Source of the DNA: Myxococcaceae bacterium
GTDB taxonomy: Bacteria; Myxococcota_A; Polyangia; Polyangiales; Ga0077539
Length of the DNA stretch: 64,000 nucleotides
Assembly (NCBI GenBank): GCA_004297725.1
Contig: SCUS01000133.1
Location: forward strand, 332,455-396,454
Direction of reading: 5' to 3'
Each line of letters starts with the position of its first letter. Position 1 is the first letter of the stretch. Under the pieces are notes generated by a model, which worked only from the letters and a program-made list of their open reading frames with translations, was not told the DNA's origin and did not search any database. The position numbers and the translations under genes were made by a program. Positions 36,606 to 47,095 of this stretch are shown piece after piece.

Positions 36606-37876
36606 GGCTTCCCCCAGGTGCCGACGTCGCTGCGGTGCTGCTCCCCGGGCCAGCCGATCTTCGCGACCGCGGCGTAGGCCCGTCGCGCCGCCGCCTCCAG
36701 CGAGGCGTCCCTCGCGACGACGTCGAGCACCCTCCCCCCGGCGGTGCGCAGCCCCCCGCGCTCGTCACGCCGGGTGCCCGCGTGGAAGACCCAGGTCGCC
36801 TCCGCGGCGGCGTCGCCCGCGCCCGAGATCTCCCCGCCGGTCACGGGGCTCTCCGGGTAGCCGGGCGCCGCCATCACCACGCAGGCCGCGGCCCCCCGGT
36901 GCCACCGCGGCGCTCTCAGGCTCGCGTGCGCCTCGTCCCCGCTCGCCTCGCGGAGGATCTCCCCGAGGTCATCGTCGAGGGCCACCATCAGCGCCTCGCA
37001 CTCCGGGTCGCCGAAGCGGACGTTGTACTCGAGCAGCATCGGCCCCCGCTCGGTGAGCATCAGCCCCGCGTAGAGCACGCCGCGAAACGGCGCCCCTTCG
37101 GAGCGCATGGCGGCCACCGTCGGGCGGATGATGGTCTCCATCACCTGCTCGACGAGCTCCGGGGTCTGCATGGGGTGCGGGGTGATCGCTCCCATGCCGC
37201 CGGTGTTGGGTCCGACGCCTCCGTCGCCGAGGCGCTTGTAGTCCATGGCGGTGGCGAAGAAGCTCGAAGAGAGCCCGTCGGACAGCGCGAAGAAGCTCAT
37301 CTCCGGCCCGACGAGGAAATCCTCCACCACCACGCTCCGCCCCGCCTCGCCGAAGCGCAGCTCGCGCAGCGCCTCATCGACCGCCGCGATCGCCTCGTCG
37401 ACGGTCATCGCCACGACGACCCCCTTGCCCGCGGCCAGCCCGTCGACCTTCACCACCACCGGCGCTCCATGAGCGCGGACGTACCCGCCCGCCTCGTCGG
37501 CGTCGGTGAAGCGCCGGTACGCCGCCGTCGGGATGCCGTGCCTCGCGCAGAGGTCCTTGAGGAAGCCCTTGGAGCCCTCGAGCCTCGCCGCCGCCGCGCT
37601 CGGGCCGAAGACCCCGATGCCCTTCTCCCGCAGCCGATCGGCGAGCCCCGCGACCAGCGGTCCCTCGGGCCCGATCACCACCAGGTCGGCCGCCATCGCC
37701 ACCGCCGCCTCGACGAGCCCGTCGAGCTCCGCGACGCCGATCGGCAGGCAGCGGGCGACCTCCGCGATGCCTGGGTTGCCCGGCGCCACCGCCAGTTCGT
37801 CGACCGAGCGCGACCTCGCGAGGGCCCACGCCAGGGCGTGCTCCCGACCACCGCCACCAACCAGAAGTACTCTCAC
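36602..37876 (-). CDS. purD: Phosphoribosylamine--glycine ligase (GARS)
   Basis: The 424-residue ATP-grasp enzyme makes glycinamide ribonucleotide in de novo purine synthesis. The signature N-terminus [15 protein letters not shown], '[16 protein letters not shown]', '[12 protein letters not shown]' and the catalytic '[12 protein letters not shown]' are all present. I start at GTG 37876 to match the family N-terminus, with GAGGGAGG just upstream; an ATG 39 nt earlier is possible. Its TGA overlaps the GTG of the beta-helix gene (GTGA). The length matches the roughly 429 residues of E. coli. Confidence 0.95.
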   Translation of the reverse strand: MRVLLVGGGGREHALAWALARSRSVDELAVAPGNPGIAEVARCLPIGVAELDGLVEAAVAMAADLVVIGPEGPLVAGLADRLREKGIGVFGPSAAAARLEGSKGFLKDLCARHGIPTAAYRRFTDADEAGGYVRAHGAPVVVKVDGLAAGKGVVVAMTVDEAIAAVDEALRELRFGEAGRSVVVEDFLVGPEMSFFALSDGLSSSFFATAMDYKRLGDGGVGPNTGGMGAITPHPMQTPELVEQVMETIIRPTVAAMRSEGAPFRGVLYAGLMLTERGPMLLEYNVRFGDPECEALMVALDDDLGEILREASGDEAHASLRAPRWHRGAAACVVMAAPGYPESPVTGGEISGAGDAAAEATWVFHAGTRRDERGGLRTAGGRVLDVVARDASLEAAARRAYAAVAKIGWPGEQHRSDVGTWGKP

Positions 37877-37919
37877 CCCTCCCTCGTTACCACCTCCGCC
37901 CCCACAGGGAAGCACCCGC

Positions 37920-38729
37920 TCAGGGCACCCGACCGATGGCCGCGGTCCAGACCGCGACGTCCTCCGGGGTCATGGTGCCGACCGGGGGCAGCCGGGCGTC
38001 GGCGCACCCTCGATCGATGTCCACCAGGTACTGCTGCCTCGAGAGGAAGGTGCCCTTGCAGACCGGGGGGTCGGCCGTGTCCGGACCTTCGGCCACCACG
38101 CGAGCGCAGAGGTCGAACATCACCCACCCCGGCACCTTCGCCCGCTCCGCCGGAAAGGCGTACCCGAAGAGCACCAGGTGCGAGAGCAGCACCCGGGCGT
38201 GCTCTCCGAAGCGGGCGATGAGCCGCTCCCAGTCGAAGCGGTCGCCCCGGGCCAGCAGCAGGTGGTTGACGTCGGCGCCGTCGTAGCGCTCCCGCTCCAT
38301 CACGAAGGCCTTGGAACAGAGGGTCTCCTCCGCAGGGCAGATCCTCACCGGGACGCCCAGCAGCACGTCCGGCTCGGAGTACTCGAACCAGCCGCGGTCC
38401 ACCGCGCCGAAGCCGTTGCCCGCGCCGAAGATCACATCGATGAAGCGGTCGCCCACCCACGCCTTGGCGAGCCAGTGGGAGAAGACCACCTCGGTCCGGA
38501 AGCCCGCGTCCTCCAGCGCCGAGAGCGCCCCGTCGAGCGCCGAGCGCTCCACGAAGAGGTCGACGTCCTTCGTGTCGCGGTTGATGCCGCAGTAGTGCTT
38601 CAGTGCGTAGGCCCCGCCCACGAGGTAGGGCACGGCGCGCTCGTTGAGGGCCTTCAGCGCGTTGGCGAACTGCGCCAGCGTCGCCGCGTTCAGGGCAGGC
38701 TCTTGGGGAAGGAGGGATGCCAGTCTCAT
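37920..38729 (-). CDS. Nucleotidyltransferase-fold protein of unknown role
   Basis: The 269-residue protein has the pol-beta-type minimal nucleotidyltransferase motif '[14 protein letters not shown]' followed by 'TKDVDLFV' (G-G plus D-x-D), as in AbiEii-like and KNTase-like families. The rest, including 'RWFEYSEP'-like and '[22 protein letters not shown]' segments, matches the group often annotated as nucleotidyltransferase family proteins without assigned substrate. There is no adjacent antitoxin-like gene. It precedes purD by 43 nt on the same strand and is divergent from the metallophosphoesterase. Confidence 0.65.
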   Translation of the reverse strand: MRLASLLPQEPALNAATLAQFANALKALNERAVPYLVGGAYALKHYCGINRDTKDVDLFVERSALDGALSALEDAGFRTEVVFSHWLAKAWVGDRFIDVIFGAGNGFGAVDRGWFEYSEPDVLLGVPVRICPAEETLCSKAFVMERERYDGADVNHLLLARGDRFDWERLIARFGEHARVLLSHLVLFGYAFPAERAKVPGWVMFDLCARVVAEGPDTADPPVCKGTFLSRQQYLVDIDRGCADARLPPVGTMTPEDVAVWTAAIGRVP

Positions 38730-38850
38730 GCGCCGTCCTCCGCGATCGTTGCAGCCAGTGACGCCATCTCAGCGTGCAATGGCAGCAAGCGACGCGCCAC
38801 GAAGAGGGGGATGCTGGCGGCCGGGAGCCGGCGTCCCCAGAGAGGCATCC

Positions 38851-39570
38851 ATGCGCATCGCCGCCGTCGGGGACATCCACTGTCGCAAGGACGCCGCAGG
38901 CACCATCGCCCCCCACCTCGCGCCGGTGAACGACCTCGCGGAGGTGCTCCTCCTCTGCGGCGACCTCACCGACTACGGCCTCGCGGAGGAGGCCCACGTG
39001 CTGGCGAAGGAGCTGTCGGTGGTGCGCATCCCGATCATCGCCGTGCTGGGCAACCACGACTGGGAGTCCGGCGCCCAGGACGAGGTGGCGCGCATCCTCC
39101 GCGAGGCGGGCGTCCAGGTGCTCGACGGCGACGCCTGCGAGGTGCGCGACGTCGGCTTCGCGGGCATCAAGGGCTTCATCGGAGGCTTCGGGCGGGCCAC
39201 CCTCGGACACTGGGGCGAGCCCGTGGTGAAGCGCTTCGTGCAGGAGGCCATCGACGAGGCGCTGAAGCTGGAGTCCGCGCTCAGCCGCCTTCGCACCGGG
39301 CGACGTGTGGCGCTGATGCACTACGCGCCCATCCAGGAGACGGTGATGGGCGAGCCCACGGAGATCGTCGCCTTCCTCGGCAACAGCCGCCTCGCCGAGC
39401 CCCTCGGCCGCTATCCCGTCGACGCGGTCTTCCACGGGCACGCGCACCACGGCACACCGGAGGCGCGCAGCCCCACCGGCATCCCCGTCTACAACGTCGC
39501 GATGCCCCTGATGAGGCGCGCCTTCCCCGACTCGCCCCCGTTCCGGGTGCTCGACCTCGACGCGATGTAG
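38851..39570 (+). CDS. Calcineurin-like metallophosphoesterase
   Basis: The 239-residue protein has the dimetal phosphoesterase motifs in order: D-x-H ('[10 protein letters not shown]'), GDLTD, GNHDWE, 'LMHYAP' and 'VFHGHAHHG'. The active site therefore looks complete. It has no signal peptide and is probably cytosolic; the substrate is unknown. I start at ATG 38851 with GAGAGG about 8 nt upstream. The track start lies 207 nt further in a non-homologous stretch shared with the divergent nucleotidyltransferase promoter region. Confidence 0.87.
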   Translation: MRIAAVGDIHCRKDAAGTIAPHLAPVNDLAEVLLLCGDLTDYGLAEEAHVLAKELSVVRIPIIAVLGNHDWESGAQDEVARILREAGVQVLDGDACEVRDVGFAGIKGFIGGFGRATLGHWGEPVVKRFVQEAIDEALKLESALSRLRTGRRVALMHYAPIQETVMGEPTEIVAFLGNSRLAEPLGRYPVDAVFHGHAHHGTPEARSPTGIPVYNVAMPLMRRAFPDSPPFRVLDLDAM

Positions 39571-39617
39571 CGCCGCTTGCGACCGCGCTCCGATGCGCGC
39601 GATGATGAGCGCCTCCC

Positions 39618-40004
39618 GTGCGACCACGCCCCTCGGCACTGCCCCTCTGGATCCTCGCGCTCGTCGCCCTGCTGCTCGGCGCGCCCGCGGCGGTGGCCTC
39701 GCCCCTCGGCGACACCGCGGTGATTACGCTGGCGCAGCAGACCGGCGGGAGCTTCGGCGGCTCTCGCTGGGGCAGCGGCTCGTCGGGCGGCGGGTCGTCC
39801 TCGTCGGGCAGCGGGTCGTCCTGGAGCGGCGGCGGATCGTCGTCCGGCGGCCGAAGCCACAGCAGCGACGGCGGCGGCTTCGAGCTCGTATGGATCGTCA
39901 TCCAGCTGGTCATCTGGTGCTTCTCCGTGAGCCCCATCCTCGGCTTCGGGGTGCTCGGGGTCGGCCTCGCCTTCCTGCTCTTCGTCTGGTTCTCGAGGAG
40001 CTGA
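39618..40004 (+). CDS. Small Gly/Ser-rich membrane protein (resembles the N-terminus of DUF1517 proteins)
   Basis: The 128-residue protein has a cleavable-looking signal (ALVALLLGAPAAVASP), then a Gly/Ser stretch starting 'GGSFGGSRWGSGSSGGGSS', then two hydrophobic segments ('VWIVIQLVIWCFSVSPILG', 'GVLGVGLAFLLFVWFSRS'). GGSFGGSRW-like openings are typical of DUF1517-type membrane proteins, but the rest of that domain is absent. The start is a GTG. It heads a compact group with two other small membrane proteins 9 and 4 nt apart. Confidence 0.55.
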   Translation: MRPRPSALPLWILALVALLLGAPAAVASPLGDTAVITLAQQTGGSFGGSRWGSGSSGGGSSSSGSGSSWSGGGSSSGGRSHSSDGGGFELVWIVIQLVIWCFSVSPILGFGVLGVGLAFLLFVWFSRS

Positions 40005-40013
40005 AGACACGTC

Positions 40014-40427
40014 ATGGCTGATGCCGCCTCGCACGAGTTCAACGCCGCCGACGACGCGACCTTCCTGTCGCTGGCGAGCTCGGCCGCCCGGGTCGGAGTC
40101 GCGGGCTACGGTCTTGGCGTCAGCCTCGCCGCCGCGGGCTTCCTCGGGCTGATCCACCCGCCCTTCCACCTTCCGCCCCACGCCGCCCCGGTCATCGCCG
40201 CGGTCTGCCTCGTCGGCGCGATCCCACCCTTCCTGGCCGGGCGCCAGCTCCGCGACGGGGCCCGAAGCCTCCGCGCGGTCGCGACCACCGAGGGCGACGA
40301 CGTGGCCCACCTGATGACGGCCACCGACTCGCTCCAGCGAGCCTTCACGACCCTGATCGCCATGCTGGCGGTCTACGTCGTCGGCCTCGCGGTAGTGGTC
40401 GCGGTGATGTTTCCGAGGGGGGGCTGA
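40014..40427 (+). CDS. Small membrane protein, first of a tandem paralogue pair
   Basis: No family recognised. The 137-residue product starts 'MADAASHEFNAADDATFLSLAS' and has three to four helices: near residues 25-50, 57-75 and 115-135. Its overall plan, including 'HEF.A..D..F..LA' and 'RSLRAVATTEGDDVAHLMTA', is shared with the next gene ('AAHEFTASENLRFATLA', 'TSFRAVVDTSGADVSHAMTA'), so the two are diverged duplicates. The two likely form a membrane complex with the small protein upstream; that is inference from packing. Confidence 0.6.
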   Translation: MADAASHEFNAADDATFLSLASSAARVGVAGYGLGVSLAAAGFLGLIHPPFHLPPHAAPVIAAVCLVGAIPPFLAGRQLRDGARSLRAVATTEGDDVAHLMTATDSLQRAFTTLIAMLAVYVVGLAVVVAVMFPRGG

Positions 40428-40431
40428 CCCG

Positions 40432-40830
40432 ATGGCCGCGCACGAGTTCACCGCCTCGGAGAACCTCCGCTTCGCGACCCTGGCGCACCGGATGCGCGTC
40501 ACGGCGGTGCTGCTGGTCGCCCTCGCCGCGCTGGTGGTCGCGCTCTCCGGCGAGGCGCTCCACTCGCTCTGGTGGACGGGGCCCGCGGGCGCTCGCTTCG
40601 GCATCCTGGCGGTGGCGGGCCTCGTGCTCGCGATGGTGCTCGCCGTGCTCGCCCGCTGGATCCACCGCGCGGCGACCTCCTTCCGGGCGGTGGTCGACAC
40701 GTCCGGGGCCGACGTCTCCCACGCGATGACGGCCCTGCGCGCGCTGGGCCGCTCGCTCCGGGTGCTCGAGGCGGCCGCGCTCGCGAGCCTGGCGCTCACG
40801 GTGCTCGCGGGCATCGCGCACCTGCGCTGA
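40432..40830 (+). CDS. Small membrane protein, second of the paralogue pair
   Basis: The 132-residue product is a paralogue of its immediate neighbour. It starts 'MAAHEFTASENLRFATLAHR', has helices near residues 22-42, 55-75 and 110-130, and contains the shared 'FRAVVDTSGADVSHAMTALRAL' loop. Only 4 nt separate the genes. Function is unknown. The DUF4403 lipoprotein starts 45 nt downstream. Confidence 0.6.
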   Translation: MAAHEFTASENLRFATLAHRMRVTAVLLVALAALVVALSGEALHSLWWTGPAGARFGILAVAGLVLAMVLAVLARWIHRAATSFRAVVDTSGADVSHAMTALRALGRSLRVLEAAALASLALTVLAGIAHLR

Positions 40831-40875
40831 GCGGTCTCTCGAATGTCCGCGGCCGGGTCCGCGTACACTCGCGCC

Positions 40876-42336
40876 GTGAGGACCCACCCAGCACTCTTCG
40901 CCCTCCCCCTCCTCCTCGGCTGCGCCCACCGGCTCCAGATCCCGCAGCCTCCGCCCGCCGGTCCGGGCGCCGTCCTGCCGCCGCTCCCGGCGGCCTCCAT
41001 CGACCTCCCGCTGCGCGCCGACATCCGCGGCACCCTCCGCTCCCTGGAGTCGCTCGTCCCCGAGGTCTTCGACACCAACGGCCGCTTCCAGATGATCGGC
41101 CCCACGCCCGTGGGCATCCGCTACCGGGTGCAGCGCGCGCCCTTCCGCTTCGAGCCGAGGGGCGGCGGCATCCACGTGGAGGCCACCCTCTCCATCACCG
41201 CCGAGGCCTGCGTCGGCGCCCCGATGGGGATTCCCATCCCCTTCATGCCGAGCTGCCAGGTGGTCGCCTCGTGCGGCGTCAACGAGGCGCCGCGGCAGGT
41301 CACGGTGAGCGCCGACACCACCATCCGCCTCGACCCGTCGTGGCACATCTTCGCGCAGACCGTCCCCGCGGCGCCGGTGTTTCGGGACCGCTGCGAGCTC
41401 ACGATGTTCCACGTCGACGTGACGGAGTTCGTCGCGACCTACGTCGCCCAGCAGGTGGCCGCGGCCACGCAGCGCATGGACGCCACGGTCAACGCCAACG
41501 GCGACCTCAGCCCGCGCGCCCAGGAACTCTGGTCGAACCTCAACACCCCGATGGACCTCGGTGACGGCTTCTGGCTCACGCTCTCCCCGCAGCGCGTCTT
41601 CGCGGCGCCCTTCGAGCTCACCACCGAGAGCGCCAGCACCCGCGTCGGCATCCTGGCGCAGCCCGCGGTCACCTCGGGCCCCCGCCCGACCCCTTCGCCC
41701 TCACCCCTGCCTGCGCTCGAGCCCCGGGCCCCGGGGTCGCAGGGCGATCGCTTCGGGCTGACCCTCGACGCGAGGGTGAGCTTCGAGGAGACCACGGCCC
41801 TTGTCGCCCAGGAGTTTCGCGGCCGGGTGATGGAGCTGGAGGGCCACCGCGCCCTGGTGCGCGAGGTGCGCGTCCGGGGCAACGGCGGCGCGCTGCTCTT
41901 CGAGCTCGACATCACCTTCCGCGACGGCCCCTTCGACGGAACCCCCGCGACCCTCTTCCTCGCCGGGCTGCCCGACTACGACGCCGCGCGCGAAGCCATG
42001 GTCGTGCGCGACCTCGACTACACCCTCGAGACCCGCAACACCCTCCTCCAGGCGGGCGACTGGCTCCTCCGCGGATCGCTCCGTGACGGCATCGCCCGAC
42101 GCGCGGTGTTCCCTCTGGGCGACCGCATCCGGCGGCTGAGGGACAACGCCCAGCGGGCGCTCTCCCGCCCCCTCGGCGGCGGCTCCACCATGCGCGGCGA
42201 GCTCACCACCCTGCGGCCCGTCGGGGCCTTCGTCGTCGCCGACGGCGTCGTGGTGCGGGTGCAGACCGAGGGCCGCGCCGAGGTCTCCCAGGACCTCACC
42301 GGCCTCGACCTCACCGGTCAGCGCTCGGCGCCCTGA
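40876..42336 (+). CDS. DUF4403 family lipoprotein
   Basis: The 486-residue product has a short lipoprotein signal (LFALPLLLGC; cysteine near residue 15). The body matches the DUF4403 layout: a 'SIDLPLRADIRGTLRSLESLVPE' opening, paired beta-sheet repeats with Pro/Ser linkers, and a C-terminal 'RRAVFPLGDRIRRLRDNAQRAL' segment. DUF4403 proteins resemble TULIP-type lipid-binding barrels and are thought to act at the outer membrane; a lipid-handling role is inference. I start at GTG 40876, which is 6 nt after a -10-like TACACT. It overlaps the convergent membrane-protein gene by 19 bp. Confidence 0.8.
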   Translation: MRTHPALFALPLLLGCAHRLQIPQPPPAGPGAVLPPLPAASIDLPLRADIRGTLRSLESLVPEVFDTNGRFQMIGPTPVGIRYRVQRAPFRFEPRGGGIHVEATLSITAEACVGAPMGIPIPFMPSCQVVASCGVNEAPRQVTVSADTTIRLDPSWHIFAQTVPAAPVFRDRCELTMFHVDVTEFVATYVAQQVAAATQRMDATVNANGDLSPRAQELWSNLNTPMDLGDGFWLTLSPQRVFAAPFELTTESASTRVGILAQPAVTSGPRPTPSPSPLPALEPRAPGSQGDRFGLTLDARVSFEETTALVAQEFRGRVMELEGHRALVREVRVRGNGGALLFELDITFRDGPFDGTPATLFLAGLPDYDAAREAMVVRDLDYTLETRNTLLQAGDWLLRGSLRDGIARRAVFPLGDRIRRLRDNAQRALSRPLGGGSTMRGELTTLRPVGAFVVADGVVVRVQTEGRAEVSQDLTGLDLTGQRSAP

Positions 42337-42818
42337 GCCCGCTCCGCGCCCCACGCCGCGGCGCTCGCGCAGGCCAGCGCGACGAACACCGCCCTCGCCG
42401 GGGCCACCCTCGGCTCCGTCGCGCTCCACGCGATCACCACCGCCGACCCGATCGCCGCGGGGAGCAGGGGCCAGCGTCGCAGCCCGCGTTCTCCGGCGTC
42501 CTGGAGCGCGACCAGCATCGCCGCCGCGACCCAGACCTCCCTCCCATCGGCGATCCACCCGAGCGTCAGCGCCAGCGGGATCGCGAGCCTCATCCCCGCC
42601 AGCAGCGCCAGCCCGACGGCCTCCGCCCGCGTCCAGGCCGAGGGGCGAAGCCCGAGCGCGAGGGAGACGGCCCCGAGCGCGAGGCACATCCCCGGCAGCC
42701 ACGGCCCGCCCAGCACGAAGCCCGGCCCGAGGCGACGCACCACGGCCGCGGCGGCCACGGCGCCCAACGCGCCCAGCAGGTACCCGAGGCGTTGGGCGGT
42801 GTTCGGCTTCGGGCTCAA
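42318..42818 (-). CDS. Small integral membrane protein of unknown function
   Basis: No family recognised. The 166-residue protein uses a TTG start and has about five hydrophobic segments (for example 'YLLGALGAVAAAAVV', 'GMCLALGAVSLALGL', 'AAMLVALQDA', 'VFVALACASAAAWGA'). It is convergent with, and overlaps by 19 bp, the DUF4403 gene, and is divergent from cinA across a 77-nt gap. Codon use looks the same as its neighbours. Confidence 0.5.
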   Translation of the reverse strand: MSPKPNTAQRLGYLLGALGAVAAAAVVRRLGPGFVLGGPWLPGMCLALGAVSLALGLRPSAWTRAEAVGLALLAGMRLAIPLALTLGWIADGREVWVAAAMLVALQDAGERGLRRWPLLPAAIGSAVVIAWSATEPRVAPARAVFVALACASAAAWGAERAQGAER

Positions 42819-42855
42819 GCCGCGCTTGATACACCGGATCGGCCCGCGCGGCGCC

Positions 42856-42885
42856 TTGACCGTGTGCGCGGCGCGACCGTACCGT
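42856..42885 (+). promoter_or_regulatory. Promoter of cinA-thpR(-recA), probably leaderless
   Basis: TTGACC (5/6 match to TTGACA), an 18-bp spacer and TACCGT (42880-42885) end 10 nt before the first GTG of cinA. There is no Shine-Dalgarno, so the transcript probably begins within a few bases of the start codon. The same TACCGT occurs 9 nt before the Stig1 lipoprotein start at 61810. Confidence 0.55.
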
Positions 42886-42895
42886 CCCGGCCAAC

Positions 42896-44134
42896 GTGGT
42901 GGCGGCGATTGTTTCGGTCGGGTCGGAGATCACTCGCGGAGAGGTCGCGGACAGCAACGCCGACTGGCTCGCGTCGCGGATGACCTCCCTGGGCTTCGAG
43001 GTGAGCGAGCGGGTCTGCGTGGACGCCAGCCGCCCCCGCCTCGCGGCGACGCTTGCGCGGCTGGGCCAGAGCGCTCGGGTCATCGTGGCCACCGGGGGCC
43101 TCGGCCCGACCGGCGACGACGTGACCGTCGACGCCGTGGCCGACGCGCTCGGCGTGCGGCGCGCGGTCGACGCCTCGCTGGAGGAGGTCTCGCTCCGCCG
43201 GACGAGCGGCACCCTCGACCTCCGCACGCTGGAGCTTCCCGAAGGGGCCCTCTGGCTGGGCCGCGCGGCCCACGAGCGGGCCTTCGCCATCCGCGTCGGC
43301 GGCGCGCAGGCGCTCTTCCTCCCGGGCGATCCGGCGGCGATGGAGGGCGTCTTCGAGTCGACGGCGCTTCGGCACATCATCGGCCTGGCGCAGCCCCTCG
43401 ATGTGAGGGCGAGGCTGCGCACGTGCGGCGTCTCCGAGGCGGCCCTCGAGGCCCGGCTGCGCGACCTCGCGGGGCCGCAGGTGTCCTTCGGCTTCCGAGC
43501 GACGACGCCGGAGGTCACGCTGACCATCCGCGCCCTCGGCCACGACCGCGCCGACGCCAGCGAGCGGCTCGCCCGGGTGGTGGAGGAGGTGCGGGCGCGG
43601 CTCGGCGGGGCGGTCTTCGGCGACGATGACCAGTCCTACGCGGCCTGCGTGGGCCGGGCGCTGCGCTCCCGCGGCTTGACCCTCGCGGTCGCGGAGAGCT
43701 GCACCGGCGGGCTCATCGGCTCGATGCTGACGGCGGTGCCTGGATCGAGCGAGTACCTGCTGCTCGACGCGGTGACCTACTCCAACGCCTCCAAGGAGCG
43801 GGTGCTCCACGTCTCCAACGAGCTCCTCCTCGGGCACGGGGCGGTGTCTCGGGAGTGCGCCCGGGCGATGGCCGCGGGGGCGCGCAGGGTGAGCGGGGCC
43901 GACCTGGCCGTCGCCGTGAGCGGCATCGCGGGCCCCACCGGAGGCAGCGCGGAGAAGCCCGTCGGGCTGGTGTTCCTGGCGCTGGAGGGGGCCGGCGGGG
44001 TGACCGAGCGCGTGGCGCGCTTCGAGGGCGACCGGGCGATGGTGCAGCGGCAGGCGGCGTACATGGCGCTGTCGATGGTGCGCGACGCGTGCCTCGGCCC
44101 GGTGCCCGCGGCGCTCGCCTCCGTGTGCGGCTGA
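42896..44134 (+). CDS. cinA: CinA-type nicotinamide-nucleotide amidase
   Basis: The 412-residue protein has both CinA domains. The N-terminal MoeA/MogA-like COG1058 domain shows 'AAIVSVGSEITRGEVADSNA' and 'VIVATGGLGPTGDDVTVDAV'. The C-terminal PncC-like amidase domain (from about residue 245) shows 'LAVAESCTGGLIGSMLTAVPG' and 'AVSGIAGPTGGSAEKPVGLV'. It recycles NAD-related nucleotides and is often next to recA, as here. It starts at a GTG right behind a strong promoter. Its TGA shares bases with the ATG of thpR (TGATG). Confidence 0.93.
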   Translation: MVAAIVSVGSEITRGEVADSNADWLASRMTSLGFEVSERVCVDASRPRLAATLARLGQSARVIVATGGLGPTGDDVTVDAVADALGVRRAVDASLEEVSLRRTSGTLDLRTLELPEGALWLGRAAHERAFAIRVGGAQALFLPGDPAAMEGVFESTALRHIIGLAQPLDVRARLRTCGVSEAALEARLRDLAGPQVSFGFRATTPEVTLTIRALGHDRADASERLARVVEEVRARLGGAVFGDDDQSYAACVGRALRSRGLTLAVAESCTGGLIGSMLTAVPGSSEYLLLDAVTYSNASKERVLHVSNELLLGHGAVSRECARAMAAGARRVSGADLAVAVSGIAGPTGGSAEKPVGLVFLALEGAGGVTERVARFEGDRAMVQRQAAYMALSMVRDACLGPVPAALASVCG

Positions 44135-44709
44135 TGGAGACCGTCCGCGCCTTCATCGGCTGCACCCTCGACCTCGGCGCCACCCGCAAGGTGCAGGAGC
44201 TCTCCCGCGCGACCCGCGCGCTCGCCGACGCCGCGGGCTGGGACGTGCGCTGGGTCCCCGCGCCCAACCTGCACTTCACGCTGCGGTTCCTGGGCGACAT
44301 CGACCAGGGGCTGATCGAGCCCGTGGCCGAGGCGATGCGCTCGGCCGCGAAGGCGACCCCGACGCTGCTGGTGGGCGTCGGCGGCCTCGCGAGCTTCCCC
44401 GACCGCGACTCGCCGAAGGTCCTCTACGCCGACGTCTCCCGCGGCCACGAGGGCCTCGCGAAGCTGGCCGAGCGGCTCGAGACGGCGCTCGGGGCCATCG
44501 GCTTCCCGAAGGCCGACCGGCCCTTCGTGGGACACATGACGCTCGGGCGGGTGCGCTCGTCCCGGGGCGGCCTCGGGACGATCACGCCGCCTGCCACCGA
44601 CTGCGGCGTGGGCACCGTCGCGGCGGTCACGCTCTACCGGAGCGACCTGTTTTCCAAGGGCGCGGAGTACATCGCCCTCGCCCGCGCCCCGCTCGGCACC
44701 GACGGCTGA
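44134..44709 (+). CDS. thpR: RNA 2',3'-cyclic phosphodiesterase (2H family)
   Basis: The 191-residue protein opens 'METVRAFIGCTLD' and carries two H-x-T motifs, HFTLRFLGD and HMTLGRVRS, the catalytic pair of the 2H phosphoesterases (LigT/ThpR). It should open 2',3'-cyclic phosphates on RNA. Its ATG overlaps the cinA stop (TGATG), so it is translationally coupled. recA starts 135 nt downstream, giving the cinA-thpR-recA order seen in other bacteria. Confidence 0.92.
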   Translation: METVRAFIGCTLDLGATRKVQELSRATRALADAAGWDVRWVPAPNLHFTLRFLGDIDQGLIEPVAEAMRSAAKATPTLLVGVGGLASFPDRDSPKVLYADVSRGHEGLAKLAERLETALGAIGFPKADRPFVGHMTLGRVRSSRGGLGTITPPATDCGVGTVAAVTLYRSDLFSKGAEYIALARAPLGTDG

Positions 44710-44743
44710 CGGACAGGATATGTCACGGCGACCGGGACAGGGC

Positions 44744-44760
44744 CTTGTCGTATGTTCAGT
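44744..44760 (+). promoter_or_regulatory. Candidate LexA half-site upstream of recA
   Basis: The segment CTTGTCGTATGTTCAGT contains TGTTCAG (44753-44759), which matches the conserved right half of the Myxococcus LexA box as I recall it (CTRHAMRYBYGTTCAGS). The left half matches poorly. It lies about 85 nt upstream of the recA ATG. This suggests SOS control but does not prove it. Confidence 0.35.
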
Positions 44761-44844
44761 GCCGGGGCATACATCGGCTGCGTGACGCGGCGCCGAGAGG
44801 GCGAACGCCACCGCACCCCGTCACAACCCTCAGGAGAGACCACC

Positions 44845-45927
<1,083 letters not shown>

Positions 45928-45934
45928 TCGTCCG

Positions 45935-46918
45935 ATGCGCCGCCTCCGACGAGCCGGGTGGGTGCCGTGGGGACGATGCTTCCTGCTGGCCTCGCTCGGC
46001 GCGACGGGGGGATGCGCCACCCGCCACGCAGCTCCGCGCCCGGCCTCGGCCCGCGCGCCCACTCCCCCCACGGCCACCTGTCCGACGAGCCTGAGCGCCA
46101 TGGCGCCGCCGCACGCCCGACGGTGGCTCTGGCTGCGGCCGCGCGCCCTCTTCGATCACCCCCAGCTCGGGCCGCTGCTCTCCCAGCTATCCCGTGATGC
46201 TGGGGAGAGGGCGCTGCTTGCCGAGGCCGAGCGCGTCGGCGTCGACGTGCGCACCATCGACCGGGCGCTGCAGGTCGAGCACGGCGGCGCCTCGGTGTCG
46301 CTGGCGGCGGGCCCCTTCGACGCCCGTCGCATCATCGACCTGCACTGGGACCGGATGCTCCCGCCGCAACGTCGCGGCGAGGCGGGGCCCGGCATCGCCC
46401 GCATCGAGGGGATGCTCGGGGGCCAGGCCGTGGCCCTCGCGACGGACGCCGCGTGCGGGCTGCTCGCGAGGTCCGAGCGAGACCCGCGCCTGGTCGACCG
46501 GCTCATCGACGACCGCCGGATGGGGCCGCGGCCCGATCCGCCAGAGCTGATCCGGTGGCACCTCGAGGGCGCGCCCGCGGAGGTCGAGAGCCCCGACTCC
46601 GCCGCTCTCACCGCCTCGCTGCGGTGGACCGAGCTGCGCGCCGACGCCGCGGTCGACGGGCTGCGGGTGACCGTCGTGCTGGCGGGAGCGCTGCCCCCGA
46701 ATACACCCGCTCGTATGACCCGGCTGCTCACGACCATGGCCGCGAGCCCGATGGGGCTGGCCGTGGGCGCGGACGACTGGATGCGACCCACGGACGAGGC
46801 GTGGAGCCAGGAGGGCGATCAGTGGCGAGGGGCCTTCTTGATCCCTTGGCGGGGATTGAGGGCGCTCGTGTCGCTCGCCAGGGGCACCGTCGAGGCTCCT
46901 GGTCGCCGTGAACTTTGA
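45935..46918 (+). CDS. Lipoprotein of unknown function
   Basis: No family recognised. The 327-residue product has a basic N-terminus and a lipoprotein signal ([13 protein letters not shown], cysteine near residue 27), a Pro/Ala linker, then a mixed alpha/beta body with '[19 protein letters not shown]' and '[17 protein letters not shown]'. It starts 7 nt after recA, so it may be co-transcribed with recA. An envelope location is predicted from the lipobox. Confidence 0.5.
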   Translation: MRRLRRAGWVPWGRCFLLASLGATGGCATRHAAPRPASARAPTPPTATCPTSLSAMAPPHARRWLWLRPRALFDHPQLGPLLSQLSRDAGERALLAEAERVGVDVRTIDRALQVEHGGASVSLAAGPFDARRIIDLHWDRMLPPQRRGEAGPGIARIEGMLGGQAVALATDAACGLLARSERDPRLVDRLIDDRRMGPRPDPPELIRWHLEGAPAEVESPDSAALTASLRWTELRADAAVDGLRVTVVLAGALPPNTPARMTRLLTTMAASPMGLAVGADDWMRPTDEAWSQEGDQWRGAFLIPWRGLRALVSLARGTVEAPGRREL

Positions 46919-47095
46919 CGCAACGCGTTCGGCGTGATAGTTCTCGTAGGCTGCGGTGGCGATGAGGCGACCTGCACCTTCGGTCAGCGACGGTGCTCTG
47001 CTTCACCACAAAAGAGGCGCCGCGGTGACCCGGTAGCGGTACTCTCCTCGGGGAGTATCGCAGCGATGTTTGGCGCGCGCGGAGGTACAAGCGGG

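Noticed and set aside
37920-38729. Nucleotidyltransferase-fold gene as half of a toxin-antitoxin pair
   Set aside because: No small partner gene is adjacent; neighbours are purD and a divergent phosphoesterase.
46915-46920. TTGACG as the -35 of a cdnL promoter
   Set aside because: No acceptable -10 lies 16-18 bp downstream, and the hexamer overlaps the end of the preceding gene.
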